Below are positions 15,769 to 24,685 of a stretch of 44,324 bases of DNA, piece after piece. The notes beneath the pieces were generated by a model that was not told where the DNA came from, made no database searches, and worked only from the letters and a program-made list of their open reading frames with translations. This DNA comes from a virus. The stretch lies in the IMG/VR virus record IMGVR_UViG_3300048023_000188, positions 1 through 44,324 of that record; one strand, given 5' to 3'. The translations under genes were made by a program, and so were the position numbers. Numbering within the stretch: the first letter of the stretch is position 1; every line of letters begins with the position of its first letter.

Positions 15769-17104
15769 GTGTGGTTACTCTTGAATGTCTAAATAAATCT
15801 AAGTCGGAATGTACAGAATGAAAACACCATACATTTTCTATGAACAACATATTCATAAACTCATTCAATTCTTCTTTTGTTTTAAATTTAGCATTACCTT
15901 GTGGTCTTTGCATAATTCTCATGCCAATCTGACCTATGAAATAGTCTGATAAAGAATCAACTAATTCATCACAACTATAATATCTTTTACCTTTTATTTT
16001 AGGGTCCATGATATTTACAAATAGAAAACCATTATCTGATAAACTCTTATGACTATTTAGTGCAACTGGTAAATAGAAATCATCACGCCACTTTTCATAC
16101 TCATTGAATTTAGACCATGATTGGTCTTCTTCATGTTCACCACCTTTATTATATTCTTCTGTTGAAAAATAAGGTGGACTTGTAAATGCACAATCTACAT
16201 TATTGATTTCATCCCAAGGTAAATTTTCTGCACCACATCTATAAATTCTAACTTTCTTTTTACCTTCTACACCTATAAATGAAGGACTATCTTTTGTAGT
16301 TTGTCCTGCATGTATCTTAACATCTTTATTACCTAAAAGTTTTTCATAAGTTTCAATCTGATGATAATACTGATGAAAAGTATTTGGATTAGGGTCGCAC
16401 CCAATATATTCTTCAGCGTCTGAAGTATAAAAACCTGCAAGTCTATCACCCCAGCCACAACTTGTATCTAAAACTTTTTTAGCGTCTGTCATTTGATATA
16501 TTGCCTTTGCAACATTAGGTTTAAATTGTGTTGCAATATAAGTACCTAATCTAAATGCACTCATATAACTTGCATTAGTTAATGAACCACCTCTAAGTTT
16601 TTCTTCGCCATCAATATTAACTTTTTTCATATTATTAATACCACGCCAAATAGGACCTAAACACTTCCAGATATCTTTCGCTGTGCCTTCATTCCATACT
16701 TGTATGGGTGCTTCAAATCCATAACTACCACAATTTAATCTTAATGGTTGATGAAAATAATTACTAATAGAATTGTATGTACTAGGACCATCAATTAATC
16801 CTAGACCATGTTCTTTAAATGGGTATTTGTAATCTTCATATTTTTCAAATACTGTTTTGTCTATATTTTCTATAGGTTTTATTATCTTCCATATGTCATC
16901 ATTCTTTAACTCATTAAATAGTTTTCTAACATCTTTTTCTGTAATTTCTTTTAATGGAAACTCAGGTCTACTGTTAGCAATATATTCTGCTAAGTCTAAT
17001 CTAAATTGTTCTTTACCTATTCTATCTGTGTGATGTTCAAACTCACTCTGATTCATTATAGGTAAACCATTTTCATTTGCATATTCTTTTAACCAATCGC
17101 TCAT
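15752..17104 (-). CDS. DNA-methylase-like protein with TSPPYF motif
   Basis: 450 aa. A SAM-binding element (LDTSCGWGDRLAG, then GCDPNP) near residues 212-240 and the catalytic-type TSPPYF near 320 mark an amino-methyltransferase of the N4-cytosine/N6-adenine class. The N-terminal 190 residues are not typical of methylases. A second protein of the same architecture lies at 26870-27964. There is no restriction partner. It overlaps DNA polymerase by ATGA, so it is co-expressed with replication. Likely roles are DNA base methylation for protection or part of a modification pathway. Activity on another substrate remains possible. Confidence 0.8.
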   Translation of the reverse strand: MSDWLKEYANENGLPIMNQSEFEHHTDRIGKEQFRLDLAEYIANSRPEFPLKEITEKDVRKLFNELKNDDIWKIIKPIENIDKTVFEKYEDYKYPFKEHGLGLIDGPSTYNSISNYFHQPLRLNCGSYGFEAPIQVWNEGTAKDIWKCLGPIWRGINNMKKVNIDGEEKLRGGSLTNASYMSAFRLGTYIATQFKPNVAKAIYQMTDAKKVLDTSCGWGDRLAGFYTSDAEEYIGCDPNPNTFHQYYHQIETYEKLLGNKDVKIHAGQTTKDSPSFIGVEGKKKVRIYRCGAENLPWDEINNVDCAFTSPPYFSTEEYNKGGEHEEDQSWSKFNEYEKWRDDFYLPVALNSHKSLSDNGFLFVNIMDPKIKGKRYYSCDELVDSLSDYFIGQIGMRIMQRPQGNAKFKTKEELNEFMNMLFIENVWCFHSVHSDLDLFRHSRVTTLDNFF

Positions 17105-19587
17105 CCGAAAAATGCCTCCAAACTTGCTTTCTTTTCAACTTCCCAACCAATACTCTCTAATATAAATGATAGAGGAGTTATAAATGTTTTTTCAAACATA
17201 ATGTCTCTATCAATATAATCATTTAAATTAAATTCTCTAGGTAGTTTTGTAATGTAACTTATTACATCATACTTAAAAGGATTCCTTTCTTTTAGTTTTA
17301 TAAACTTAATCTTATCACCTTCTTGAATTTCAGGATAGATATGGTCTATCTTATGTTCTTTTATTTGATAATTATAAATCAATGCACCTTTTACATGTAT
17401 AGGTGTGCCTTTTATAAAAATATCTTTTGTACTTTTATACTTTCTTAAATTATTACAACTTCTAGGAAAAGATATTTGTTCTGGTGTCATCTTATTAAAT
17501 TCTTCTCTAAAGTCTGCAACAAATTTTATAAGTGTATCATTATCTTTAGTCATCATGATATCAATTGCCTCTTTAATTTTACCACGACAAACTTCTGGTG
17601 TTGAAGATTTAACTGCCTCAATACCCATAATTTTCATTTTAGGTTTTGTAAGTCTGATACCTTCATCATCTAATACATGCAACATATATCTTTTCTTAGC
17701 AGTCCATATTGCCTTATCAGATATAACTTCTCGTTTCATAACCATTCTTTGTTCAAATGCGTTAGTATAATCTGCCAACTCATTAAAACATTTTTCAATA
17801 AATGGTTCTATCTTTTGTTGTGCAACTTTATCAATGAAGTTTACTTTTTGGTCTATTGTTTTATCTTTACATGTTTTTTCTACTAGACTATCTAATTTAA
17901 GATAGATAGAATCTGTATCGGATGCCACAATATAGTCTTCATTTTCAGTCTGTAAAATCTTATTCATATATTTGTTTACTTCAGTTTCAATATGTCTAAT
18001 AACTAATTGACCAGATGATGTAATTGCTGTTGCCTGTCTGACATCATAGTATCTGAAGTATTGATTACCGATAGCACCATAGGCACTATTCAATGCAATC
18101 TTTTTTGCCCATTGAATGTTATGACATCTTGCAATCTCATTTTTATATTTGTCATCACCAGTTTCTTGATGAAGTTTTTTAGCCTCCATCATTTTCTTTT
18201 TGTAGACAACTCTATCTTGATACATCTTATCTAATAGCCTAGGTAAGAAACCTGCATTATCTCTTTTAAAGACTGCACCATTAGGTGCCATACATACATC
18301 TTTATTTTTTAAATGTTCAAGATTTAATTTTCTAGATAATAATTTATTTACAGATGTACCTTCTGGATTCATACCAACTATTTTTTCTGGCGATATATTA
18401 TACTGCATAATCAAATGAGGATAAAGTGAATTGATATCAAATGATACAATCCAGTCATGCATACCTGTCAATGGTTCTTTTACATATGCACCATCATACT
18501 TTGTATCTTTTACTTGTTCAGATTTTTCAGGTACTACAATATGTTCTTTTCTTAAATAGTTATAGATTAAAACATCCCACACTCTTACTTGTGAGAATAC
18601 ATCATCATAGTTTACTTTGGCCTCATATGCCATTGTTAATATTAATTCAATAAGTTTTAATTTATCTTCTAGTCTATCAACGATTTCTACATCTTGTATG
18701 TTATAGTCTACAAATGATTGAAAGTCTTTTGTGTACCACTCTCTAAAAGTTTCATATGGCATTTCATCTTTACCAATACCTAATTCAACTTTACCGATAT
18801 AATCTAGTTTATAACTTTCTTGTCTTGTTGGTATAAACTTTTGATATAGGTCAATGTAATCTAACATTGCAACACCCATAATATTATATACAGTTTTAGG
18901 TCTACCTCTTACAATAACCTCTTTCTGTTCAACTAATCCCCAAGGAGATAGTTTGCGAATAACTTTATTGTCTGTTAGTCTAGATATTCTGCCTAGTAAA
19001 TAAGGTATATCAAAAAACTTACAGTTCCAACCTGTAATAATATCAGGATAGTTTTTCATCCAGAAAGACATAAACTCTTTCAATAATTCTTTTTCTGAAT
19101 TACATCTTACATAAGTTACATCTTCTTTATCGGTTTTAAAATCGCCTGTACCCCATGTTATAATCTGTTTGTTAGTTTGATTCTTAACTGTTAGACATAA
19201 CAATTCTTCAACAGGATTATCTACATCAGGAAATCCTTCTTCACAACTTGTTTCAATATCTATTGTAAAGATTTTAATTTTATCTTTCTGCCACTCAACA
19301 TCATCTTTATATTCATTTGCAATATATTGATATGCAAATCTTTCCATACCATAGATAGGAGAATTAGAGTTATCATAACTCTTTCTAAATTCTCTTGCCT
19401 TTACGATACTGTCGAATTGTGTTGGTTGTAGATATTGACCTTGCAAGTTTCTATGTTTAGATTCTTTATTTGTTAGTGTAAAGAATGTAGGTTGAAAGTC
19501 TATCTTTTCTTGAAACTCTTGCCCTTCATGTATACCTCTAACAAATAACTTACCTTTGTATTCAACTATGTTCTTATAAAAATTCAT
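17101..19587 (-). CDS. 43: DNA polymerase gp43 (family B)
   Basis: 828 aa, slightly shorter than T4 gp43 (898). Exonuclease motif TIDIETS is near residue 112. Polymerase motif A SFDINSLYPHLI is near 380, motif B KIALNSAYGAIGNQYFR near 500, and motif C ASDTDSIYLKLD near 565. The start was set at ATG 19587, which overlaps the stop of the Sm-like gene (TGATG); the ORF extends one TTG codon further, which is not needed. It carries out replication with the gp45 clamp and gp44/62 loader. Its MNFYKNIVE opening is not counted as a cargo peptide, because Tyr follows the Glu. Confidence 0.97.
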   Translation of the reverse strand: MNFYKNIVEYKGKLFVRGIHEGQEFQEKIDFQPTFFTLTNKESKHRNLQGQYLQPTQFDSIVKAREFRKSYDNSNSPIYGMERFAYQYIANEYKDDVEWQKDKIKIFTIDIETSCEEGFPDVDNPVEELLCLTVKNQTNKQIITWGTGDFKTDKEDVTYVRCNSEKELLKEFMSFWMKNYPDIITGWNCKFFDIPYLLGRISRLTDNKVIRKLSPWGLVEQKEVIVRGRPKTVYNIMGVAMLDYIDLYQKFIPTRQESYKLDYIGKVELGIGKDEMPYETFREWYTKDFQSFVDYNIQDVEIVDRLEDKLKLIELILTMAYEAKVNYDDVFSQVRVWDVLIYNYLRKEHIVVPEKSEQVKDTKYDGAYVKEPLTGMHDWIVSFDINSLYPHLIMQYNISPEKIVGMNPEGTSVNKLLSRKLNLEHLKNKDVCMAPNGAVFKRDNAGFLPRLLDKMYQDRVVYKKKMMEAKKLHQETGDDKYKNEIARCHNIQWAKKIALNSAYGAIGNQYFRYYDVRQATAITSSGQLVIRHIETEVNKYMNKILQTENEDYIVASDTDSIYLKLDSLVEKTCKDKTIDQKVNFIDKVAQQKIEPFIEKCFNELADYTNAFEQRMVMKREVISDKAIWTAKKRYMLHVLDDEGIRLTKPKMKIMGIEAVKSSTPEVCRGKIKEAIDIMMTKDNDTLIKFVADFREEFNKMTPEQISFPRSCNNLRKYKSTKDIFIKGTPIHVKGALIYNYQIKEHKIDHIYPEIQEGDKIKFIKLKERNPFKYDVISYITKLPREFNLNDYIDRDIMFEKTFITPLSFILESIGWEVEKKASLEAFFG

Positions 19588-19904
19588 CAAGTAATCAACT
19601 GTTTTTCTACTTGTACTATACCACCTGTATTTTGTGTATATGTTTTAGTTAATTCATCTGTAGGTTCAACACTTGTAACTATGTTGTCTTGTTTGAATGT
19701 AACTTCATCACATTTGCCATAAGGAATATAAGAATGAAATCCAAGAGTTACAGGTTTACCTGGTGCCTCTTGTTGTGGAATAATCACAAAAGGTTTTTCT
19801 AAAACCACATGTGTTGAAATACCATTTTCATCAAATAGTTCCTCTTTAACTTTACCGATTACATCTTCGCCTGTTGTCAAACGAAATAGATTCACATCTG
19901 CCAT
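19587..19904 (-). CDS. Sm-like (LSm-type) small protein, copy 1
   Basis: 105 aa, beta-rich. FRLTTGEDVIGKVKEE, VVLEKPFVI and VTSVEPTDELTKTY follow the strand order of an Sm fold (strands 1-3, then the Sm2-like end). To my recollection, Sm-like proteins of cyanophage origin have been described structurally; I could not check similarity. It precedes gp43 in one unit with its own promoter and GAGG ribosome site. A paralogue lies next to uvsW (37502-37909). RNA binding, for example riboregulation, is what the fold suggests. The role here is inferred. Confidence 0.7.
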   Translation of the reverse strand: MADVNLFRLTTGEDVIGKVKEELFDENGISTHVVLEKPFVIIPQQEAPGKPVTLGFHSYIPYGKCDEVTFKQDNIVTSVEPTDELTKTYTQNTGGIVQVEKQLIT

Positions 19905-19929
19905 AATTTACCTCACTTGTTAATAATGT

Positions 19930-19958
19930 ATTGTACTATAAAAAGACTTATTTGTCAA
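19930..19958 (-). promoter_or_regulatory. Sigma70-type promoter of the Sm-like/gp43 unit
   Basis: TTGACA (19953-19958), 17-base spacer, TACAAT (19930-19935). It lies within the last codons of the upstream RimK-like gene, so transcription probably reinitiates here. Confidence 0.8.
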
Positions 19959-21327
19959 TGGTGTACGGACTAGTAACTATATATTTTCTACTAGGGTCTA
20001 CCATAACATTAAGTCTATTCATAAATTCTCTATCTAATAATATATGTGTTCTATTTTCTCTATCATCTAGAGTAAACTCAACATCTGTATATAATGTACC
20101 TGCAAATTGTACATCTAGTTTAATTAAGTATCTGTCTTCTTCATAGTCTCTTAGACCACCTACTTTTATTTCTTCTTGTCTAATTATATCTGATGTTATA
20201 GTTTTATTATATAATGACCATGTTACTTTTTTACCTTTAACTTCCATTTTCTCTGCATGAATAACATTCGTGCCACTATTACCTGTATCAAATTTTGCAA
20301 CAATATCACCAAAAGGTTTTATTGTCATAACTTCTTTATATCCACATTGTGAAGGTGCCTGTACCCAATTCTTTTTATCTGAAAAATATTCTAAAATTTC
20401 TTTACTAATATTTCTACCTGTTGCCTCTTCCATACCTTCTGTTCCAGGTGATGAGTTTACCTCAATCATAAATGGTGGTTCTTTTGTTCTATTTTTTGAA
20501 GGTATAAAATCTACAGCAGTCCATAAACCATTTACTGCTTTAGAGGCCTTGATACATTCTTCTATTTCTAATTCTGTTAATTTTAATTCTTCTGGTTTTG
20601 AACCTTGTGATACATTACTTCTAAAATCACCTTTGACTACAGGTCGTTTCATTGTTGCAAGAACTTTACCACCTAAAACTAATACTCTAACATCATAGTC
20701 TGTCTTAATATATTCTTGTACTAATAAATCAGCATCCTCATCTTGTTTATTGATTAACTGTACAATAGAATCTAGTCCTATTTTTGATTCAATAAATAAG
20801 ACACCCACACCTTTTGACCCTCTTAATGTTTTCATAATTACAGGAAAGTCTGTGTCTAAATTTTCAAATGCTTTTAAGGCATTTTCTTTATCTGTTATTA
20901 GTGAAGATTTAGGTTGTCTTAAACCATAATCTGCAAGTTTGATAGATGTTCTATATTTGTCTGTACATATTTCTATACAGTCTCTACTGTTAATACAACA
21001 TACTTTATCTTTTTCAAACATAGATATGATATCCATCCAACTGTCTCTACGAACAACTGAACCTCTAAATATCGCAATAGTATTTTTATCAACTACAAAA
21101 CCTTTTTCATCATCTTTATTATGTAATCTTCTGATACCTTCTTCTGTTGATGTATACCCACCTGTAAGTTTATACAAGTAATATTTCCACCCTAACTTTT
21201 TCGCCTCTTGTTGAAGTCTATCTGCCGTGTGAAAAGTTTTTGCTTGTTCAGGCTCATCTGTTATAATTACTAGTTTAGGAGTTTCAACTGCCTCACTAAT
21301 AAATTCATTAAAACTAGGTACTTTCAT
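19948..21327 (-). CDS. RimK-like ATP-grasp ligase fused to RimB-like aspartic protease
   Basis: 459 aa, two domains. Residues 15-320 are an ATP-grasp ligase of the RimK class: VIMKTLRGSKGVGV near 163-176, VQEYI at 203-207 and Mg-binding MIEVNSSPG at 287-295. Residues 335-455 resemble the RimB/ATP-dependent-protease family with retropepsin-type FDTG at 346-349, HAEKMEV, LLDREFM at 430-436 and VDPSR at 443-447. In bacteria RimK adds glutamates to ribosomal protein S6 and RimB trims them. Carrying both in one chain suggests reversible poly-glutamylation of a host or virion protein. The N-terminus MKVPSFNEFISE before A13 fits a capsid-targeting peptide. It overlaps regA by 14 bases. Domain calls are strong; the target is unknown. 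Confidence 0.85.
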   Translation of the reverse strand: MKVPSFNEFISEAVETPKLVIITDEPEQAKTFHTADRLQQEAKKLGWKYYLYKLTGGYTSTEEGIRRLHNKDDEKGFVVDKNTIAIFRGSVVRRDSWMDIISMFEKDKVCCINSRDCIEICTDKYRTSIKLADYGLRQPKSSLITDKENALKAFENLDTDFPVIMKTLRGSKGVGVLFIESKIGLDSIVQLINKQDEDADLLVQEYIKTDYDVRVLVLGGKVLATMKRPVVKGDFRSNVSQGSKPEELKLTELEIEECIKASKAVNGLWTAVDFIPSKNRTKEPPFMIEVNSSPGTEGMEEATGRNISKEILEYFSDKKNWVQAPSQCGYKEVMTIKPFGDIVAKFDTGNSGTNVIHAEKMEVKGKKVTWSLYNKTITSDIIRQEEIKVGGLRDYEEDRYLIKLDVQFAGTLYTDVEFTLDDRENRTHILLDREFMNRLNVMVDPSRKYIVTSPYTIDK

Positions 21328-21736
21328 CTTCTACTTTTTTGCCTATGTTATATTTTGCTGATAGTGTCCACTCATGTTTTTCTTTAAAAGGTAAAACCTT
21401 TATCTGACTTAGAGGTGCCTTGTTTTCAGATTCCTCTTTTTTAGTTATGTCAATTAAGTTCCAGTCTTGTAACAATATCGCAATTGTATTTCTTCTTTGT
21501 ATATCATTTTCTGATAATGTTGCTGTCTTGCCATCTAATGCAAATAATTCTTTAAAGTGTACAATGTAATACTTTCCTTGTTTATGTAGTATATGACATG
21601 ACTGATATAGTGTTTTGTCTTTACGACTTGCAACACCTATTCTTGTTAAAGTTTCTCTTACTTTTAAAAAATCATCAGGTTGTTTGATTGTAACTTCGAG
21701 CATGTTATCTTGATTCCATTCTATCTCATCATTCAT
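21314..21736 (-). CDS. regA: RegA translational repressor
   Basis: 140 aa. Strong match to T4 RegA (122 aa), including LEVTIKQPDDFLKVRETLTR, LYQSCHILHKQG, YYIVHFKELF and KHEWTL. It has about 11 extra N-terminal residues (MNDEIEWNQDN); Met13 (MLEV) corresponds to the T4 start. RegA binds the ribosome-binding sites of many early mRNAs and represses them. It overlaps gp62 by ATGA and the RimK-like gene by 14 bases, as part of the gp45 operon. Confidence 0.95.
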   Translation of the reverse strand: MNDEIEWNQDNMLEVTIKQPDDFLKVRETLTRIGVASRKDKTLYQSCHILHKQGKYYIVHFKELFALDGKTATLSENDIQRRNTIAILLQDWNLIDITKKEESENKAPLSQIKVLPFKEKHEWTLSAKYNIGKKVEDEST

Positions 21737-22128
21737 TTTCTTCTTCTCCCACCCTTATCAATAGATAATTTGATTAATTCAATCTGCTCTTTAGTTAGTA
21801 TTGATAAGGCCTCTCTTGCCTTTTCGTTGCTATAATCATAATATTCTTTGACATAATCTACATCTTTTAAAACATTTTGTTTTAGCCACTTACCACCAAA
21901 TCGCTTCTTTTTTCTTATACTATTTATGAAAAAATTAAATTGAACATCTTTATCTAAGAAGTGGTACCCATTCATTTCGTTTGCCTGTGCAATACAATCA
22001 TAAAACATAGACAAACACTTGTTGATAACAAAGGGTGGATATTTCTTTGCCCACTCTGTATCATCAGTATCGAGAAGTTTTTCTTTAGAAAAATTTATTG
22101 CATTTAAATAATCTTTTAACTCATACAT
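21733..22128 (-). CDS. 62: Clamp-loader small subunit gp62
   Basis: 131 aa, shorter than T4 gp62 (187) but like the short forms I recall in marine T4-like phages. Evidence is the conserved opening LKDYLNAINFSKE, YPPFVINKCLSMF and ANEMNGYHFLDK, and the fixed place after gp44 and before regA. With gp44 it loads the gp45 clamp. It differs from T4 in having the 144-aa nuclease-like gene between it and gp44. Confidence 0.88.
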   Translation of the reverse strand: MYELKDYLNAINFSKEKLLDTDDTEWAKKYPPFVINKCLSMFYDCIAQANEMNGYHFLDKDVQFNFFINSIRKKKRFGGKWLKQNVLKDVDYVKEYYDYSNEKAREALSILTKEQIELIKLSIDKGGRRRK

Positions 22129-22555
22129 GTTTTAATTCCACATCATCTTCATATCTTATCATACTACAATTAGGAAACTTTGATGGTAGTATTTCATCTC
22201 TAAGATATGCAATTACAGATTTATTCCAACCAATCCCACCGTATATGATTATTCCTTTTTTAAACTTCCAGTTATCACATGCATATTGCATCCAAAAAAC
22301 TTTATCCATTATTTTTTCATCAACTGTTCCTGGTTTATTTTTTAATTTAGTATCAACTACTATCATTTTATCTTGTAAAAAAATATCTGCTCTAAACCTT
22401 ATACCATTTCCCTTTAGACCTATAATTTTTTCTTCTTTAGCGACACCATGATTATTTCTTAATACATCAGCAACATGTTTTCTAAATATTGTATCATTTT
22501 CAAGATGATTTATTTTAGGTGCAACATCAGTAAATAATTTCATTGGCTCTGTCAT
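22121..22555 (-). CDS. Candidate PD-(D/E)XK nuclease inside the clamp-loader operon
   Basis: 144 aa. FRADIFLQDKMIVVDTKLK (about 53-71) gives an acidic residue, a beta hairpin and D-x-K, followed by PGTVDEKI and KKGIIIYGG. This is the arrangement of small PD-(D/E)XK endonucleases. A preceding helix (IFRKHVADVLRNN) could hold the motif I Glu; KEEK (40-43) is another candidate. The protein is inserted between gp44 and gp62, which are adjacent in T4, with ATGA-type overlaps on both sides. Possible roles are replication-linked repair, Holliday or flap processing, or degrading competing DNA. The fold call is by motif only. Confidence 0.65.
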   Translation of the reverse strand: MTEPMKLFTDVAPKINHLENDTIFRKHVADVLRNNHGVAKEEKIIGLKGNGIRFRADIFLQDKMIVVDTKLKNKPGTVDEKIMDKVFWMQYACDNWKFKKGIIIYGGIGWNKSVIAYLRDEILPSKFPNCSMIRYEDDVELKHV

Positions 22556-23496
22556 TTAAACTTACACCCTGCCATAATCTCTGTTAGACATGCAACCATA
22601 TTAATCTCTTGGTCTGCAACAAAAGCTGCCTTGTATTGATAACCTGCGATTATTAATATTGCTTGTGGTATAGAGTTTGGCGATAACGCTTTGTAAAGTA
22701 CATCATAGATACTTCTAAACAAGAACGCTGGTTCTTTATCTAGATTTTGTACGACCCACTTTCTCATATCGTTAAATCTTTTTTCTTTTAATGATGATAA
22801 TAATTCTTTATGACTGACTTCAGACATAGAGAATAGAATACCACTATCAATTTTACCTCTTACAGAATATCTTTGTAATTCATTTATTGTCCTTCTGAAA
22901 TCGGGATAATGTTTTTGAATTAATTCTGCAAGTATTTTCTTATCAAAAGGTACTTCTTCATCTTCTAATATTTTAGAACATCTATCCATAAATGCTGTTG
23001 CTGTTTTAACTCTTTGACCATTTACGATTCTAAAGTCAATAACAGTACATCTACTGTGAAGTGGTTCGATAAGTTTTGCTTTGTAGTTACATGTAAATAT
23101 AAATCTACAATTATTATGAAATGTTTCTAAAAAGTTTCTTAAAGCAGGTTGTACTGATTCAGCATTTGTATAATCTGCCTCATCTATAATAACTACTTTA
23201 TGATTGGCATCCTCTGTTAAAGATACTGTACTTGCAAAGTTTTTAATCTTTGTTCGTAATGTATCAATCTGTCTGCCTTCATCAGAACCATTTATAATAA
23301 TATAGTCTGCACCTAATTCTTCACACAAGGCACGAGCAACAGTAGTTTTACCTGTACCGGCTGTGCCTGATAATAATAGATTAGGTATTTCCCCTTGTTT
23401 TAAAAACTCACTAAAAGTTTTCTTCGTATCTTCGGGTAAGATACAATCTTTGATTTTCTTTGGGCGATATTTTTCAACCCACAAAAAGTCGGACAT
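22552..23496 (-). CDS. 44: Clamp-loader ATPase gp44
   Basis: 314 aa (T4: 319). AAA+ motifs are LLLSGTAGTGKTTVARAL near residue 40, VVIIDEAD near 104, FIFTCNY sensor 1 near 138, and HSRC arginine finger near 152. The WVEKYRPKKIKD opening is typical of clamp-loader subunits. It forms the gp44(4)/gp62 complex that opens and loads gp45. GAGG precedes the ATG. It is second gene of the gp45 unit. Confidence 0.96.
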   Translation of the reverse strand: MSDFLWVEKYRPKKIKDCILPEDTKKTFSEFLKQGEIPNLLLSGTAGTGKTTVARALCEELGADYIIINGSDEGRQIDTLRTKIKNFASTVSLTEDANHKVVIIDEADYTNAESVQPALRNFLETFHNNCRFIFTCNYKAKLIEPLHSRCTVIDFRIVNGQRVKTATAFMDRCSKILEDEEVPFDKKILAELIQKHYPDFRRTINELQRYSVRGKIDSGILFSMSEVSHKELLSSLKEKRFNDMRKWVVQNLDKEPAFLFRSIYDVLYKALSPNSIPQAILIIAGYQYKAAFVADQEINMVACLTEIMAGCKFK

Positions 23497-23521
23497 AATA
23501 TAAACCTCAATTTAGTTAAAA

Positions 23522-24187
23522 TTAAAATGTTGAATCTGGTTCTAGTGCAATCCAGTATTTAACTGGTCTAGTACGATTCACGAAATGACTAATTTTTTGT
23601 GATGATAAAGCAACATCATAATCATCTGTAACCATTTTAAAGTTTTCTGCCTTGAAGTATGCTGTAAATTTCTTATCAGATTCACAGATATCCACAGAGT
23701 AAGTATTAGATGATTTGTTTTTCTTATCAGTAGCAATCATTTTAATTGATGTGCCATCACCTATAACTGCGACATCAGGTAAACCTAATGTGTTAATACC
23801 TTTCATTAGTTTTTCAAACATATCTTTTTTGAATGTGAAAGAAACAAATGTATCTGGCATTGTTATTGATTTTGTTGGTGCAACAATAACTGACTTATCA
23901 GCAAAAAAGTATTTGACTTTCTGTTTAGAATTTCCGTCTGCGATATCTACATGCGATTCACCATCAAAGTCTAAAGAAGGTTTTTGAAACATGTCAATCG
24001 CCCTTAGAAACTCTGGTAAATCATAGATAGCAAATTCTTTAGGAATTGTATCAGAAATATCAGCTTCTGCTAATATGTTTTTCATTGTTGATATTGTTGT
24101 TAATGTAGTGCCTTCTTTAACTAAGATATTCTGATTGATATCAGCAAAGTTTTTTAAGACATTAATTGTATCACTTGATAATTGCAT
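23522..24187 (-). CDS. 45: Sliding clamp gp45
   Basis: 221 aa (T4: 228). The opening MQLSSDTINVLKNFADIN and the conserved tail KYWIALEPDS support gp45, as does the position directly before gp44. As a trimer it tethers gp43 and, in T4, activates late transcription with gp55 and gp33. A consensus sigma70 promoter with an unusual inverted repeat over its -35 box precedes it, with the ATG 36 bases below the -10 box. Confidence 0.95.
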   Translation of the reverse strand: MQLSSDTINVLKNFADINQNILVKEGTTLTTISTMKNILAEADISDTIPKEFAIYDLPEFLRAIDMFQKPSLDFDGESHVDIADGNSKQKVKYFFADKSVIVAPTKSITMPDTFVSFTFKKDMFEKLMKGINTLGLPDVAVIGDGTSIKMIATDKKNKSSNTYSVDICESDKKFTAYFKAENFKMVTDDYDVALSSQKISHFVNRTRPVKYWIALEPDSTF

Positions 24188-24222
24188 AATATATTCTCAC
24201 TTGTTAATTATATATGTTGTAC

Positions 24223-24251
24223 ATTATATACCAACCAGCACGATTTGTCAA
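24223..24251 (-). promoter_or_regulatory. Consensus sigma70 promoter of gp45
   Basis: TTGACA (24246-24251), 17-base spacer, TATAAT (24223-24228). The -35 box sits in the loop between the arms of a 12-bp inverted repeat, and one arm fills most of the spacer. Confidence 0.9.
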
Positions 24252-24263
24252 TGCTGGTTGGTA
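24229..24263. promoter_or_regulatory. 12-bp inverted repeat over the gp45 -35 box
   Basis: TACCAACCAGCA (24229-24240) and TGCTGGTTGGTA (24252-24263) are perfect reverse complements 11 bases apart. The -35 hexamer is in the centre. It begins nine bases after the hsp20 stop codon, so it could also act as an RNA hairpin at the hsp20 3' end, but there is no U-run. The half-site AACCAGCA before TTGACA is repeated at the gp55 promoter as ACCAGCA. It reads as a candidate operator. Confidence 0.7.
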
Positions 24264-24271
24264 CTTAGTGT

Positions 24272-24685
24272 TTACTTAATTTTGATTACTTTAGGTTTCT
24301 TTTCTTCAGGTACAACTCTTTCAAGTTCCACTCTAAGAAGACCATCTTTCAACACAGCGTCATTTACAACGACATCCTCTGCAAGGGTAAATGTTCTTTT
24401 GAACGCCCTCTTAGCAATGCCTTTGTGAACAACATTATCTTTAGGTTTTTCTGTTGTAGGTAAATCAGATGATTTAATTGTTAAGAAATTTTCTTGAACA
24501 ATAACATCTACCTCTGCCTTAGAGTAACCAGCCAATGCAACTTCGATAACATGTGAATAATCACCTGTCTTTACAATGTTGTATGGTGGATAATTTGGTT
24601 GTTGATGTTCTAACAATGTTTCAAAGTGTTTGAATACATCATCATAACCTATTGTAAACGGATGTAATGAACTAAATACCGTCAT
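24272..24685 (-). CDS. Small heat-shock protein Hsp20 (IbpA-like)
   Basis: 137 aa. It has the alpha-crystallin domain from about residue 35 to 125: VEVALAGYSKAEV-type strand, AFKRTFTLAEDV and the DGLLRVEL motif, then the I-x-I tail IKIK. This is an ATP-independent holdase for unfolding proteins, seen widely in marine T4-like phages. AGGAGG lies directly before the ATG, a strong ribosome site. A TATAAATA lies about 60 bases upstream inside the preceding gene, suggesting late expression, perhaps to help capsid assembly. Confidence 0.95.
   Translation of the reverse strand: MTVFSSLHPFTIGYDDVFKHFETLLEHQQPNYPPYNIVKTGDYSHVIEVALAGYSKAEVDVIVQENFLTIKSSDLPTTEKPKDNVVHKGIAKRAFKRTFTLAEDVVVNDAVLKDGLLRVELERVVPEEKKPKVIKIK

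Noticed and set aside
15752-17104. Restriction-modification system
   Set aside because: Methylase-like genes have no adjacent restriction enzyme; the PD-(D/E)XK candidate is in another operon and coupled to clamp-loader genes.
17101-19587. gp43 opening MNFYKNIVE as a cargo peptide
   Set aside because: Tyr follows the Glu, the segment aligns with the normal polymerase N-terminus, and a replicase has no need for packaging.
21908-21922. CATAAATAGTA inside gp62
   Set aside because: One mismatch, inside a conserved coding stretch with Ile-Asn-Ser codons, and no start codon just downstream.
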